Positions 51,290 through 62,000 of a stretch of 64,000 bases of DNA are shown in pieces. Source of the DNA: Isochrysis galbana (lineage: Eukaryota > Haptophyta > Isochrysidales > Isochrysidaceae); NCBI GenBank assembly GCA_018136815.1, contig CM030938.1:4607724-4671723 (forward strand), written 5' to 3'. Under the pieces are notes generated by a model, which made no database searches, was not told the DNA's origin, and saw nothing but the letters and a program-made list of their open reading frames with translations. Each line of letters starts with the position of its first letter. Position 1 is the first letter of the stretch. A program made the translations under genes and the position numbers.

Positions 51290-52420
51290 ACCTGCCCCCC
51301 CAATACACTCCCCCCCGTGAAATAAGGGAAGAGGAAGAGGGGGGGTGGGTTGTCCTTCAACAAGGGGGTAGTTGCTGGAAAAACCACCAAACTTGAGGCT
51401 TGAGGTTGCGGCCTCTCGGCTCAGCGGATGGCTGATTTCGACGAGGTCATCGGCGCGCGGCCTGCCCGATTGGCGTGACTATGTTGGTAGTGGCCCCTGT
51501 GTATTTGGTGTCTGGCGGGGCCCGCAAACGGATGGATCGTCGAAAACGGGCACGCACCGTTGACGAATTGGGATGGCCCATAGGGCGCAGCGCCGAAGGA
51601 CGCTGAAGGACGCGTTGTGGGACGGCGCTGAAGGACGCTGAAGGACGCTGAAGGACGCTCTGAAAGAAGCTGAAGGACGCGCTGCGGGACACCTGTGGTG
51701 GGAAGTTGTGGCCAGTTGTGTGGCTGTGGTTGTGCAGGATGTGCAGTGGACTGTAGACAGGCTGTGTAGAAAGGTTGGCCAAGCTTGGAGGAGGCGGATG
51801 GGGCTTGAGGTTGCTCGGGGGCGAAAGGAACGGGAGGAGAGTGGAAGGGCGTGGAGGGTACTCCTCCGCTACCATGTGGTTGTGGTTGATCAGGTGGGGC
51901 TGTGGCTGTGGTGTGGGTGGGTGTGAGTGAGAGTGAGAGGTGAGGCATGACATGAGAAGTTTGACCCACTTGGGGCATGGAGAGCGAGCGATGGGGAACG
52001 GGGAGAGCACGCGGGGACAGGACGGATGGCGTGGGCGCGCCCTCGGACATCACGGGGCACTGGGGCACAAGGGCGGAGACGAGAGCGGACGGGAAGGGCA
52101 CGGGGGGCGCTCGAGCGGTGGCGCAGAGCGTTCGGAAGACACAGAGAGGGAAAACGTCACGCGCGGGGGGGGGGGGGGGGGGGGGGGGGAACTAATAGAC
52201 GGAAAGGGGGTCGGGAACTCAAGGAAGCACTCGGGGAATGGGCGGGAAGGGAGAGATGGGAGGTGGCTTCCGTGGGCGGAGTCGACGGGACGGCGCGGGG
52301 GGAGGGGGGAGGGAACCAGGGTGCGGCGACAGAGAGGGGTCGCGCGGGGAGACCTAGCCGGGAGCGTACGAAATGGGTAAGTGTACAAGGGGCCTCCTTT
52401 AGCCGCAACAGGGGGGGACC
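51290..52420. other. Low-complexity interior of the second TIR element
   Basis: GT- and GC-rich sequence with a poly-G run of more than 20 at about 52165-52189. Open frames are repetitive and unconvincing. Confidence 0.4.
51590..51690. repeat. Short tandem repeat, unit about GCTGAAGGAC
   Basis: The word GCTGAAGGACG recurs about six times, with interruptions, between 51593 and 51680. Confidence 0.75.
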
Positions 52421-52494
52421 CTGCGGAATCCTTGGACACCCAGGGGAGGTGGAAAATAGTGGTTAAAAAGAGTGAGTGGTGAGTGACCGGGCTA

Positions 52495-53038
52495 GGGCTA
52501 GGCCTGAATACAACACCTACAAGAGACAAGAGACCAAGAGAGGGGTCTTTGTCCTAATGGGCCCCGAATACCGGATATGTGCTTGTTGGGTGTATTGGGA
52601 AGTTTCTACCGAAAGAAATCCTCAAATTTCCTCAATTCTGAGATGGTCATTTTTGCACCCCTAATAAAAAACCCTGTTTGACCGCCCTACCGACAGCTCT
52701 CGGGGGGAGGACAACACTTTATACACTTAGTTCGACATTCTAAGGTTAAAGGTGATAACACATATACACCTTGTTCGTCATTCTAAGGTTAAATCTCCGC
52801 CTCCACTCGCACCGATTCTTTTTCTTCCCGCCACACACTCTCTCCCCGTCCAGAGAGAGCCTCGCCTTCTCCATGAGTACTCCGTCGAGTATGTTAGTTT
52901 CGGGCGTGGAAGACGTGAACAACTGGCTCCTCACCTGCTTCTAGAAGAGGCGGGAAGAAGATAGATAGAAGAAGAAGGGGTGGGCAGAGAAGAAGATTTA
53001 CTCTCTCTCTCGGTCTGCTGGATTGTTGAGTTCTACAG

Positions 53039-53103
<65 letters not shown>

Positions 53104-53463
53104 AAACCGTGAGGGGAGAGGGGGGGGGGGGAGAGGGGAGTCGGGGCGCGTTGGGGGGGGGGGGGGGGGAAGAAGGGCGGCTACAAGAATACTGCGGCGA
53201 GTTTTAGAAGTCTCTCTCTCGCTCTCCCCCCCCCCCCCCCCCCCCCCCCTCTCTCTCTCTCTCTCTCCTCTCCTCCCTGTACCAGCCTTTTACTCCGTAT
53301 ACTTGTCTTTCTCGCTCCTCCCCTCTTCCATTATATTTTCTCGCCCCCCTCCGTCCTCTCTCCCTCTCTCCCTCTCTCTTCTCTCTCTCTCGCCCTCTCC
53401 CCCCCCCTCCCCCCTCCCTCCCTCCCCCTCCCCCTCCTCCCCCCCCCCCCCCTTCCCCCACGG
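52495..53463. repeat. Low-complexity upstream region of the 53464 gene
   Basis: A MITE-type end GTTTGACCGCCC at about 52676-52687 is followed by TA. A pure (GA)n microsatellite lies at 53041-53099, poly-G at 53119-53170, poly-C at 53227-53249, and a strongly pyrimidine-rich stretch at 53340-53458 ends at the start codon. Confidence 0.75.
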
Positions 53464-55179
53464 ATGTTCGAGGTGGACGAGATCGACGAGGACCCGCCGT
53501 CCGCTTCCGCGATGAGCCGTCCACGCCCGGCCCCGTTCCTCGTGCGCCTGATTCAGCTGGAGAAGAGAGCGGAGCTCAACGGGCTTCTCGGAGTGACTGG
53601 CGAGTATGAGGCAGAGGCAGATCGGTGAGAGGGAGGGAGGGGGGCGTGGGGAGGAAGAGAGATTTGCAGGGGGGGGAGGAAGAGCTAGGGGGGGGGGGGG
53701 GGGAGAGAGGCAGGGAGGGGGTGAGGTGGGAGATAGGGAGGGGGGGGGAGGGGAGGGGTTGGGCCGCATCCTGTACTCTGCCTTTTCGTTGCCTTCTGTC
53801 CGCCGAGAGAGGGGGGAGCTTCCGCCTATTGCTCACCCTTTCGCGCCGGAAGCACGTCCGCATCCCGCGGGGATTCAGCCCTCCTCCACACCCTCTCTCG
53901 TTTGTGCTGGATGGGCAGTGTCGCTTTTCTCTGGCCCCAGGAGGATCCCGCCTCCTACGATGCGCGCGGCTAGCGGTGCGGCACCTACGCGCTGCCTGAG
54001 GAATGCCCACCGTGGCTTGGTGAGGGCTGTGCGTCGGTCGGCCTTGCGCTGCTACGCCCTTCATTTCTCCCTTCCCTCTCCTCTCTCGCAATCAGGTACC
54101 GTGTGCTTATTCTCGGTACACGGGAACAGTGCGTGATCCGGCCTGCCAATTTAGAGTTTGGTCCAGCGCTCGAATCTATGAACCGAAATCTACTCGAAGC
54201 CTTTATGGAAAGAAATAAGATAGAGATTACACGGAGGAAAGCCCTGGCGAGAGCGGCGGCAGGCACTGCATTTCCGACGCCGAACCCCAAGCCGCCTGAC
54301 GATGCTCCAATGCCCTCTTGCTCATCCCAGCTGCCTACACATGGCGCCAATGGACCGAATTTGCATGTTGTGGCGCCGCCAAGTGCCACGACTACATCAT
54401 ATAATAGCACTCAAATCCCCATGCCCTGCCACGACGCTCAAGCAGCATCTCCTCTTACTCGGGCATCTTTTTCCACACCGGGCACGGCTTCACCAGCGGT
54501 AGATAGGCTGACAGCGAGCCCGTCGTACCGTGCGCAGTCGACGCATGCCGCTCAGCAGGCGGCACTTGCAGAGGCGCACGGGGTGTCCTTAGCCGAGGCT
54601 GCGCCGCCATCCTCTGAACCGCCCACTGCAACGGTGGTCGTATTACCTACTGCGTCGCCTGCTGCGGCTGCGGACGAAAAGGTAGCCGTGCCCCTGGCTT
54701 CCATCTCTCTACTGAGTGACGACGAAACAGACACGCATCAAAATCCTGGCGATGACGAGTCAAGCCCCAACACGCATGAGACAGGTGACAAAGTAGATGC
54801 AATGAACGATGTAGGTGTGCGGCAGCAGCCCAGCATGTGGACGCGAGGCAACCAGTGGGTGTCTCGGCTGGAGATGCGCGCGTATGTGAGCGAGATCGAA
54901 AAGACAATGATTGCCCGGGACATTCACCACCTCGAGCGAAGGGTGGCCGACGCGAGGCGCGAACGGCGTGCAGCTGCCGCCATGCTCTCGGCGTGCAAAA
55001 CAAAGGAGCGCATGGCTCTACGCGAGCTACGTGAAGCTCAAGAGATACGTCAGCGCTTGGAGAGAAGTGGCAGCCGCTCTCGCGGCGACGACGGAGGCCA
55101 CCCTTGCGATGACGACGGAGGCGCGACAGAGATGGATTCGCAAGAGCAGGAGCCACAGCAGCAGCAGTATGATGCCTGA
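53464..55179 (+). CDS. Two-exon protein with a KOW/SH3-like motif and C-terminal coiled coil, 414 aa
   Basis: Model: join(53464..53624, 54096..55179); donor CG|GTGAGA and acceptor ATCAG|G complete an Arg codon. Across the junction it reads ELNGLLGVTGEYEAEADRY, then RVLILG...CVIRPANLEF. This resembles the small beta-rich module (ELNGxxGxV...RYxVxL...IKPxNL) common in algal MYND, TPR and ankyrin proteins. A roughly 200-residue Ser/Pro/Ala-rich linker follows, with an acidic patch (SLLSDDETDTHQNPGDDES). A helical coiled coil comes next (VSEIEKTMIARDIHHLERR, then RMALRELREAQEIRQRLER), and a Gln/Glu-rich tail. The partner and function are unknown. The 471-nt intron includes GA and poly-G tracts. 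Confidence 0.65.
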
Positions 55180-57746
55180 AATGAAGGCGTCTGCTTGCTG
55201 CAACCACCTCGCATTTCGATCTTCCTTTGACAAATCGCTGATTATTTATCTGTGATTTCGCAGCAGTACCATGCCAGAATGCCAAATCTCTGAAGACAGT
55301 ACTCGCCGTCAAGTGGCTTTTGTCGAGACAAGCTTTTGGCTTTCTCCGTTTCCACTCCTCTCACTCTCTTGTGGTCCGCTGGTTGTCATTCATTTAGTGT
55401 GGGTCTTCCTTTTGTGAGTCAGGACTTCCCTCCCTTATGTATTTGTGTTTGGCATCCTCCAGCTGTGGGCCTCGACCGAAGGCATGCTGTGAATCGCGCC
55501 ACTGTTCGTTCTCATCGTTTCGTCTCACTCACCCTCTTCAGCCTCACCCTCAGCTCGTACCTCGTACCCCCTCGCCTTGCTCGACTCGCAAGACCTTGAA
55601 TCACCCCGACATCATGCCTTCTCCCGCTGATTTGCCCCCCCGCTTGCATGGAGCAATTTATCCACGTCGTCCCTCGGCGTGTCCGCCGACGACGAGCTCC
55701 ACCTCGTTGCGACGACAAACGGAACATGCACTTAGCGCGGGAACTCCATGAAATTGGTCGCTAACAACAAACATGTTACCGCAATTCGAGAGGACACAGA
55801 AAACCTCGGAACGACCTCCCGGAACCCCCCCCCCCCCCCCCCTTTTCAACGCAACGATCCGTGGTTCGCAGACCTCCCACCCTGTCGCCGTGACCTCCGC
55901 CCGATCGCGCCCCCGAGTCCGCCTCTTGGCCCTCGCACGCAGCAGCGGCGCATGTCGTAGGGCGGTACAACTGTGAGTCTAACTACTATTTGATAGGGGG
56001 GGGGGGGGGGGGGGACGCTGCGTTGACCGCGCCCTGCAGCCCTGCATGTCGCCGCGAGCTACCCCCGCGAGAAGCAGCAACGCCACAGGCAGCAGCAGCA
56101 GCGCCTGAGGGGGAGTAGCGAGGTGGCGAATCGCCCCTATCCCTATCGCAACGCACCTCCCGATATAATAAAACAACTGAGCGTTAGTACCACTACTCCC
56201 ACTAGCCCGGTACTATCACGACACCCCTCAGCGCACCTGCCCGCACGCCTTGAAGTGGTGGCACAGACACATACACAGTTGCATCCTTTCGAATCTCCCC
56301 CCTCGCAAACCCCCGGCTCCCATTATAACACTCCACAAGCTACAATGAGGGAAAACCCAGTGAGGCGGACCGACCTACGTCGGGCGACTCACCGGGGAAA
56401 AACACCGGGGGGGGGGGGAGGGACCTCTCGTCGAGAAGCAGAACGGCCCTTACAGCTCGCGCCGCGAGCAGTCCTCGAAGAAATAAATGACTGCGCCCCC
56501 CGATACCTGCCACAAGGACGTCTTGAGCATAGGCTGATATTAGGTCCTGATATCATGATATTAGGTCCTCTAGACCTGATGACCTGATAGTTTGCTATAA
56601 GGTCATGACGAGGTCAGGCGACTATAAATATAATTGACAATTGAATTCTCTTGTAGTAGTAGTCGTACACACTTAGCGCGAAAAACAGCGGGGGAAAGGG
56701 GGGATGGGTGGTTCTCGCCCCTCATGAGGGCATGAGGGGAGTCAAGACAGTGAGGAGGGGCGCCCCCCCCCTCTCCATGGCGACCCAACACAGAAGCTAG
56801 ATTAGCGTCTAAGGGTAATTAATAATCAATGATCAGTGATCAGCAATGCAGAAGTATAAGTAAGCTATTCTTTTGATAATCACTACTATACTTATAATAT
56901 CGCGTAACAACCTGATATTAGGCTGAGAATAGGACCATAGGACCTGATATCATGCTAAGGGAGCCGAAACCTGACGACCTGATACCTAACGGAGAATCTA
57001 TGGTCTTGAGCCACTCCCTTCCTCTCTTCCTCCTGTCGCTAGCCGCCCCCCTTCGCCCGTTTGCTAACGTAAACGGGGCCCGTTTCTTACCGCACTCCAT
57101 CGGGGGGGGTTGCAAACCCCCCCCTCTCCCTCTCTCCATTCTCCTCCACCCCTCTCCCTGCGGCGCGTTGCCATGCGGCGCGCCACGGCCTGCTCTCAGA
57201 GGGCCTTTGGGGGCTCCCAGAGGGCCAGCAAGGGCAGCTCAGGGGGCAGTGGAGGCTGGGGCTCAGCCCCTGGCCCCCCCTGCCTCTCCCACGCTTACCA
57301 CGCTGGCCATTGGCCATTGGGCAGCCACCCAGCGGCCCTCTGTATGCCTGGCGACCAGGGGAGCAGTGGAGGGGGGGGAGTCAGCTCGAGGGCAGGCCCA
57401 GTATGGGCGTGGGAGTGCGAGTCGCGGCCCGCGCCCACGAAGGGTCTTGGCCAGGATGGTGATTGCCCAGCCCCTGCCAGAGGGCAGGGGCTGAGGTTGA
57501 TTGTACGGGCCCACCCCGGGGGGTGTCCGCGATGGAGAGAGGGGGGCGCGAGGCCCCCATTGACCCCCACTTATAAAAGTAGATTGGCAACGCACCTCCC
57601 GAGTCAAATAACATCCCACAATGGTTAGAGCAATTCAAGGGTCAAGGGTGGCGATAGTGAGGGCGATAAGGGGTAGTTGACTATCAATTTCCTTGGGCCT
57701 TAGATGAGAAGTAAGCACGCCGAGGCGCCCATGCGCCCTTATAGTA
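55180..57746. other. Gene-free region with several repeats
   Basis: Poly-C at about 55827-55842 and poly-G at about 55997-56014. AT-richer segments with repeated CTGATATTAGG and CCTGATATCA words lie at 56535-56600 and 56905-57000. The dispersed repeat shared with 23415 is at 56680-56800. The large GC-rich dispersed repeat (copies at 6470-6990 and 39130-39320) is at about 57040-57560. No convincing coding frame. Confidence 0.5.
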
Positions 57747-58673
57747 TCATGTGCCCCTTGCCGCCCACGCGTTCACTACGGCAAGCAACGAAACGACGGC
57801 CACGTCAGTGCGCAACGTGCTTTCCCCCAGAGTGACCTGCGTGAAGCCAGCGTCGCAAAGAAGCTTAAGTTCGCGCGGCTCCTCCCACCCACCCTCGGGA
57901 CCCACCGCCAGCAGCACGCGGCGTTCCCGGCCGACGGTGCATTCGCCGGCCTCCGCACTTTCGCCGGCCTCCGCAGCTGCGAGGGCATCGAGGAGTTGTG
58001 GTATAGGAGGAGCATCGCTTCGCCGAGGGTGCGCAAGCAACTTGAGCACAGGCACTGTCTCCGCCTCAGCTACGCGCTCGAGCGTTCTCCGCAGCGAGCG
58101 CTCCACTTTGAGGCGCGGCACTGCCGTGGTGCCTGCCTGTGTTAGCCCGGCTACCAGTTCGTCGCGCAGCTCGTCGGCTCGGTCGGGTCGGAGGAGGTGC
58201 GACGACCAGTAGCTCTTCTCGACCCTTGCCGCGCCCGTCAGCCACACCGTGTCCACGCCCATTGATGCGATCACGGGCAGCAGCCTAGCGAACTGGGGCG
58301 GCCTCGGCATCGCGAGAAGCAGATCGACTCTCGGCCGCTCTGCTGGCACGAGGAGCGTTGCGCGGTCTCCGAGATGAAGCGAAAGTGCGGGGGGGCTCTT
58401 CTGATCCTCTACCCACCGTACGAGCGCGTCGCACCGCCCACCGTCGAGCACTCCCGCCCGTATTGTCTGCCCGTCTGCGCAGCCGAGAGTGTTCCGAACG
58501 TGAATCGAACGAGGATCGCTGGCCTCGAGGAGGGCTCTGCCGTCGTTCGAGAGCTCGTGGGGCTCGAGGAGGAGCCGGTTGAGGCAGTGCACGCGGATGT
58601 GTGACGGGCGGTGGGCGTGGCGAGGCAGGGAGAGAGAGGAGAGTGTGGCGGCTGCGAGGGCGAGAGCGCGCAT
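57747..58673 (-). CDS. rsmE: RsmE-type 16S rRNA (uracil-N3) methyltransferase, probably organellar
   Basis: 308 aa, intronless. RsmE methylates N3 of U1498 (E. coli numbering) in small-subunit rRNA using SAM. The N-terminus has a hydrophobic leader (MRALALAAATLSSLSL) consistent with plastid or other organelle targeting. A PUA-like domain follows (HIRVHCLNRLLL, SIHVRNTLGCADGQTIRAGV). The C-terminal SPOUT domain has the family knot: LLLAMPRPPQFARLLPVIASMGVD, then VLLAVGPEGGWEEPRELKLL and FTQVTLGESTLRTDVAVVSLLAVVNAW. The GPEGG and LGxxxLRTDxA motifs are intact. Length is slightly above the bacterial norm (about 245 aa), explained by the leader and a short insert. A GA-rich tract lies directly upstream of its start. 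Confidence 0.9.
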   Translation of the reverse strand: MRALALAAATLSSLSLPRHAHRPSHIRVHCLNRLLLEPHELSNDGRALLEASDPRSIHVRNTLGCADGQTIRAGVLDGGRCDALVRWVEDQKSPPALSLHLGDRATLLVPAERPRVDLLLAMPRPPQFARLLPVIASMGVDTVWLTGAARVEKSYWSSHLLRPDRADELRDELVAGLTQAGTTAVPRLKVERSLRRTLERVAEAETVPVLKLLAHPRRSDAPPIPQLLDALAAAEAGESAEAGECTVGRERRVLLAVGPEGGWEEPRELKLLCDAGFTQVTLGESTLRTDVAVVSLLAVVNAWAARGT

Positions 58674-58679
58674 TGGACC

Positions 58680-58960
58680 GACGGGGTGGGGTGGGGTGAG
58701 GGTGGGGGGTGTGGGGTGGAGAGAAGAGAGGAGGGAGGAGAGAGGGGGAAGAGAGAGAGGGAGGGAGGGAGGGAGAAGAAAGAAGGGGAGGAGGGGAGAA
58801 GAGGGAAGTGAAAGAAGAGAGGGGACAAAAGTCCGGTGAACAACCTCTCTCTCTCCCCCTGTCCTTCCCCTCTCTCGTCGCTCCTCTCTCCGTCCTCTCT
58901 CTGCCTCTCCTCCCCCCCCCCCCCCTCCCCCCTTTTTTCTTCTCTCGTTCTATATTTCAC
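58680..58960. repeat. GA-rich then CT/poly-C tract
   Basis: Purine-rich on the plus strand (58690-58835), then pyrimidine-rich with a poly-C run (58845-58935). It lies immediately upstream of the minus-strand RsmE start. Confidence 0.85.
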
Positions 58961-59335
58961 TATCAGGGATAGACTCTACCATGGGCCTCGTTTACTAAAG
59001 TTTACTCGTTCCTTCAAGTGCGTTCGTTCACACCTCGCTCTCTCCCCCCCGACGATAAAAAAACCACTTCTTAATCATCACGCCGCGCGCGCGACCCTGC
59101 ACAGCATCTATGCAGCCACGCCCGCTTCCCTTATCCCCCCTCCCCCCTCCCCCTCCACATGCCTTGCAGCTTGTCCCCTCCCCCTCGTGCGCTACCTACT
59201 ACCTAGGGCCTAGGGGCTGGGTGTAGGAGGTTTCCAATGGCAGACGGTGTGTACCGATCCCCAATGCCCTGTTTCTCGCCTTCCTCCTGCGCCCTCGGGC
59301 TAAAGTCTGTTGCGTGTTTTCTCTTTGTTTTAGGG

Positions 59336-59533
59336 AGAAAAACTATTGTTATAGTTTCAGCGATGGAGCGCGCGCCGACCGCTCCCACCTCCCAGCCCGC
59401 CGCCGCCACGACGCCCCACCGTGGCCGCCCCAAGCCGCCGGAGCCAAAGCGCTCGCAGGCTGCCCCCCTCACGGACAGTGACGTCGACATGATCCTCCCG
59501 CCCTCACCTCCTCAACACCACCAGAAGCAGTGA
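59336..59533 (+). mobile_element. hAT-type transposase 5' coding fragment
   Basis: ACTATTGTTATAGTTTCAG precedes an ATG at about 59363 opening MERAPTAPTSQPAAATTPH, then RGRPKPPEPKR and DSDVDMILPPSPP, stop at 59531-59533. This N-terminus recurs at 16141 and, diverged, at 27954. It may be the region ahead of a BED-finger transposase. Confidence 0.55.
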
Positions 59534-59663
59534 TGGGACGTCAGGGATCAGGTCGTCAGGTTTTGACAACCTAACACCTGATATCAGACCTGATATTAGC
59601 CTAATATCAGGTATTATAAAGTTAGTAACTATAGTTACAATACTAACGGGAACAGAAACAGAG

Positions 59664-60254
59664 CTAACAGTCATTTTCGTCCTCTGGCTCCTCCACAACC
59701 ATCTCTAGCTCCCAAGGCAGCACATGGGACTCCCAATCCTTCAACAAATCCTCCAAGACCAGATTAGTGTGGCACCTCACAAGCCTCTCTACTGTGGTTT
59801 GGCCCAATCTGTTGCGCTTCTTCGAGTGAATCCAATCCTCGACGGACCAAGAGCGCTCGCACCCTGACGCCGAGCAAGACAGCGCGAGAAGACGACATGC
59901 AGCCCACTTCAAGTGAGGCCAATGAGACAAGTACACATTAGCCCATTTGTATGATGCCATTGTCTTAGCTCTATTAGAAAATGCAACATCATCAGTGAGA
60001 TCAAATAGGCCACTAGTGCACGCCTCCTGAAAGTCGGCGAGATCCGCTAACATATCTGGATAAGAGTGATCCCTGGTCGCCATCTGCTTCAAACAAGCCT
60101 TTAGCTCCTTAAGCTCTTGTGATGAAAATTTGCGACGACAATATTCAGGCTCCAAACAATAGGCGGCAGTCATGACTGGGGCATGGAAGTACTCCCACCT
60201 GGCCATCAAGAGCTCATGAATCTTGTGCAAGAAGGACATCAAGAGCGAGGACAT
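59664..60254 (-). pseudogene. hAT transposase C-terminal (dimerisation) fragment
   Basis: 196 aa in the opposite orientation to the preceding fragment. It contains the hAT dimerisation signature: HLKWAACRLLALSCSASGCERSWSVEDWIHSKKRNRL, cut here to its key parts WAACRLLALSCSAS, ERSWS and KKRNRL, followed by VERLVRCHTNL. The upstream transposase core is missing; beyond 60254 the sequence turns into a GGC-rich tandem repeat. The two oppositely oriented fragments within 1 kb indicate a rearranged or nested element. Confidence 0.8.
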
Positions 60255-60439
60255 GGCAACTTACATGAAGTTCCTTCTTTCCAAGCTAGAGGGCTTGGAC
60301 GCTACCCCGGATGGGATGGACAAAGGCCGCAAAGGGCCTTGGATTTTTTACGTCGATGACGACGCTCCTCAGCCGCGCCTGCCGCCGGCTTGCCACCTTC
60401 CTCATTGCCCTCAGGCCCTAAGGGCCATCCCAATTCGTC

Positions 60440-60776
60440 AGGCGGGGGAGAAGGCGGCGGCGGTGAGGGAAGGCAGGCGGTGGTGATGGTGGTGGTGGTG
60501 GCGGAGACGGCGGCGGTGGTGAGGGTGGCGGAGGTGAGGGAGGCGGCGGTGATGGAGGCGGCGGTGAGGGAGGCGGCGGTGAAGGCGGTGGCGGCGAGGG
60601 AGGCGATGGTGACGGCGGCGGCGGCGAAGGCGGCGGCGGTGAAGGCGGCGAAGGCTGCGGTGGCGAGGGAGGCGGCGGCGAAGGCTGCAGTGGCGAGGGA
60701 GGCGGCGGTGAAGGCGGTGGCGGTGAGGGAGGCGGCGGTGAGGGCGGTGGAGGCGACGGTGGCGGAGGGGCGTCGA
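60440..60776. repeat. GGC/GAG-type minisatellite
   Basis: Irregular tandem units of GGCGGCGGTGAGG and GGCGAAGGC. The plus strand reads as Ala/Val/Lys/Glu repeats and the minus strand as Pro/Ser-type repeats. Confidence 0.85.
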
Positions 60777-61555
60777 TCTATTTAAGGTGGCCGGAAGAAT
60801 AAGAATAAGTTTCTGATACCCGGATATTCCGAATATCTGGCATATCTGGCATGTCTGCCCGACTATCAGTATCTATCTGGATATTCCTAATGAGCTCCAG
60901 AGGTATCCGGATACTATCTGGATACCAAATCTGAACTCCAACCAGATATCCAGATTGCTCAAATCAAACCTGTTACGGGTCTTAGTTTTCTAGTAGGTCG
61001 TACGTCGAGATTCACTCGTATGTCGTATTTTCGGTTGGGGTTGTGTCCTATGACCTATGAGGTCAAATATCCCCAGTAACTAGTAAGTAGTAAGGGGAGA
61101 TGGCATCTGAGATGGTCGGATGAGCCTCTTTCCTGTGCGAAAAGGGATGGTGTCGCATCCGCGATCGACGGTACGCGTTCACACCGTACACCGTCGACCG
61201 TCGCACGGTTCCCCTTGGTTTGGCTCCCACGCGTTCTCGCACGCAGCGCTTGCCTCGCCGGCCGCCGGCCTTCGGTCGCCGTCGCTCAGAGGCCGGACAT
61301 GGTGGACTTGCTCTTGCTCGTGCTCGGCAGTCTGGGTCTGGGGTCGGCACGGAACGAGTCCCGTGTCCCGTGCGCACCTGGGTCGGTGGGGCGCCCTCTC
61401 GTGGGCGCTTCGGGTGCAAGGCGTCGAGCATGACCCGGTCGTCCGTCGCGGCGGGGGTGGCGGCGCCTGGCTGCGCTGCTAGCCGCCCCATTCATTTGTG
61501 GTGCGTAGCGCACGGAAGCATGGCCACTCACCAGGGTCCACGACTAGTTTTTATT
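60777..61555. other. Intergenic region with GGATATC-type repeats
   Basis: 60810-60960 repeats GGATA, ATATCTGG and TATCTGGATA words. The remaining part is GC-rich without a convincing gene. Confidence 0.4.
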
Positions 61556-61559
61556 TGAG

Positions 61560-61716
61560 TAACTTGTAGAGTAGGGAAAGAAGAGAAGGGGGATACAAGA
61601 GTGAGAGAAGAGAGATGGAGAGAGAAACAGGGGGACGAGCAAGAGTGGAGAGATAGGGGGAGAGAGAGAGTGAAGTAGAGAAGGGGAGCGGGGTGGGGGG
61701 GGGAGAGGGAGGGAGG

Positions 61717-61806
<90 letters not shown>

Positions 61807-62000
61807 AAGAGAGGGAGGGAGGGAGGGAGAGAGAGGGAATCCCCCCCCGCGCGCGTGGGGGGGGGGGGCGCGGGGCGGCGGGCGGCGGAGAGCGCCGGCG
61901 GAGCGGAAGAGATTCAAAGGGAAGAGAAGGAGAGCGAGGGAGAGAGAAGATATTGGGGGGGGGGGAAGGGGGGGGGGGGGGGGGGGGGGAGCCAAGCCCC
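61560..62000. repeat. GA microsatellite and poly-G upstream of the 62172 gene
   Basis: GA-rich from 61570. Nearly pure (GA)n with GGGAAA interruptions at about 61722-61815. Poly-G runs at 61856-61868 and 61954-61990. Confidence 0.88.

Larger units (their letters stand above)
48807..52494. mobile_element. Second TAGCCCGGTCACTCAC element, 3688 bp, enclosing a spliced gene
   Basis: The left end at 48807 (TAGCCCGGTCACTCACTATGGGGG) and about 190 bp of subterminal sequence match the left end of the 39589 element. The right end (52420-52494, ending GTGAGTGACCGGGCTA) matches its right end in the same orientation. Flanks TCTGATGA and GGGCTAGG show no target duplication, so the ends may come from different insertions. 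An additional right-end fragment lies inverted at 51213-51290. Between the ends is a multi-exon gene. Confidence 0.55.

Noticed and set aside
51421..52101. Minus-strand ORFs rich in Pro, His, Ser and Thr
   Set aside because: Repetitive composition from the GCTGAAGGAC repeat and GT-rich DNA. No domain.
59237..59533. 98-codon ORF starting MADGVYRSPMPC
   Set aside because: It only extends the hAT-family frame upstream through leader sequence. The shared ATG at about 59363 is the more likely start.
56960..59565. Inverted ATCAGGTCGTCAGGTTT words flanking the RsmE gene (about 56962 and 59541)
   Set aside because: Similarity is limited to a short word within GATATC-rich repeats. No target duplication or longer TIR was seen, so no element is called.
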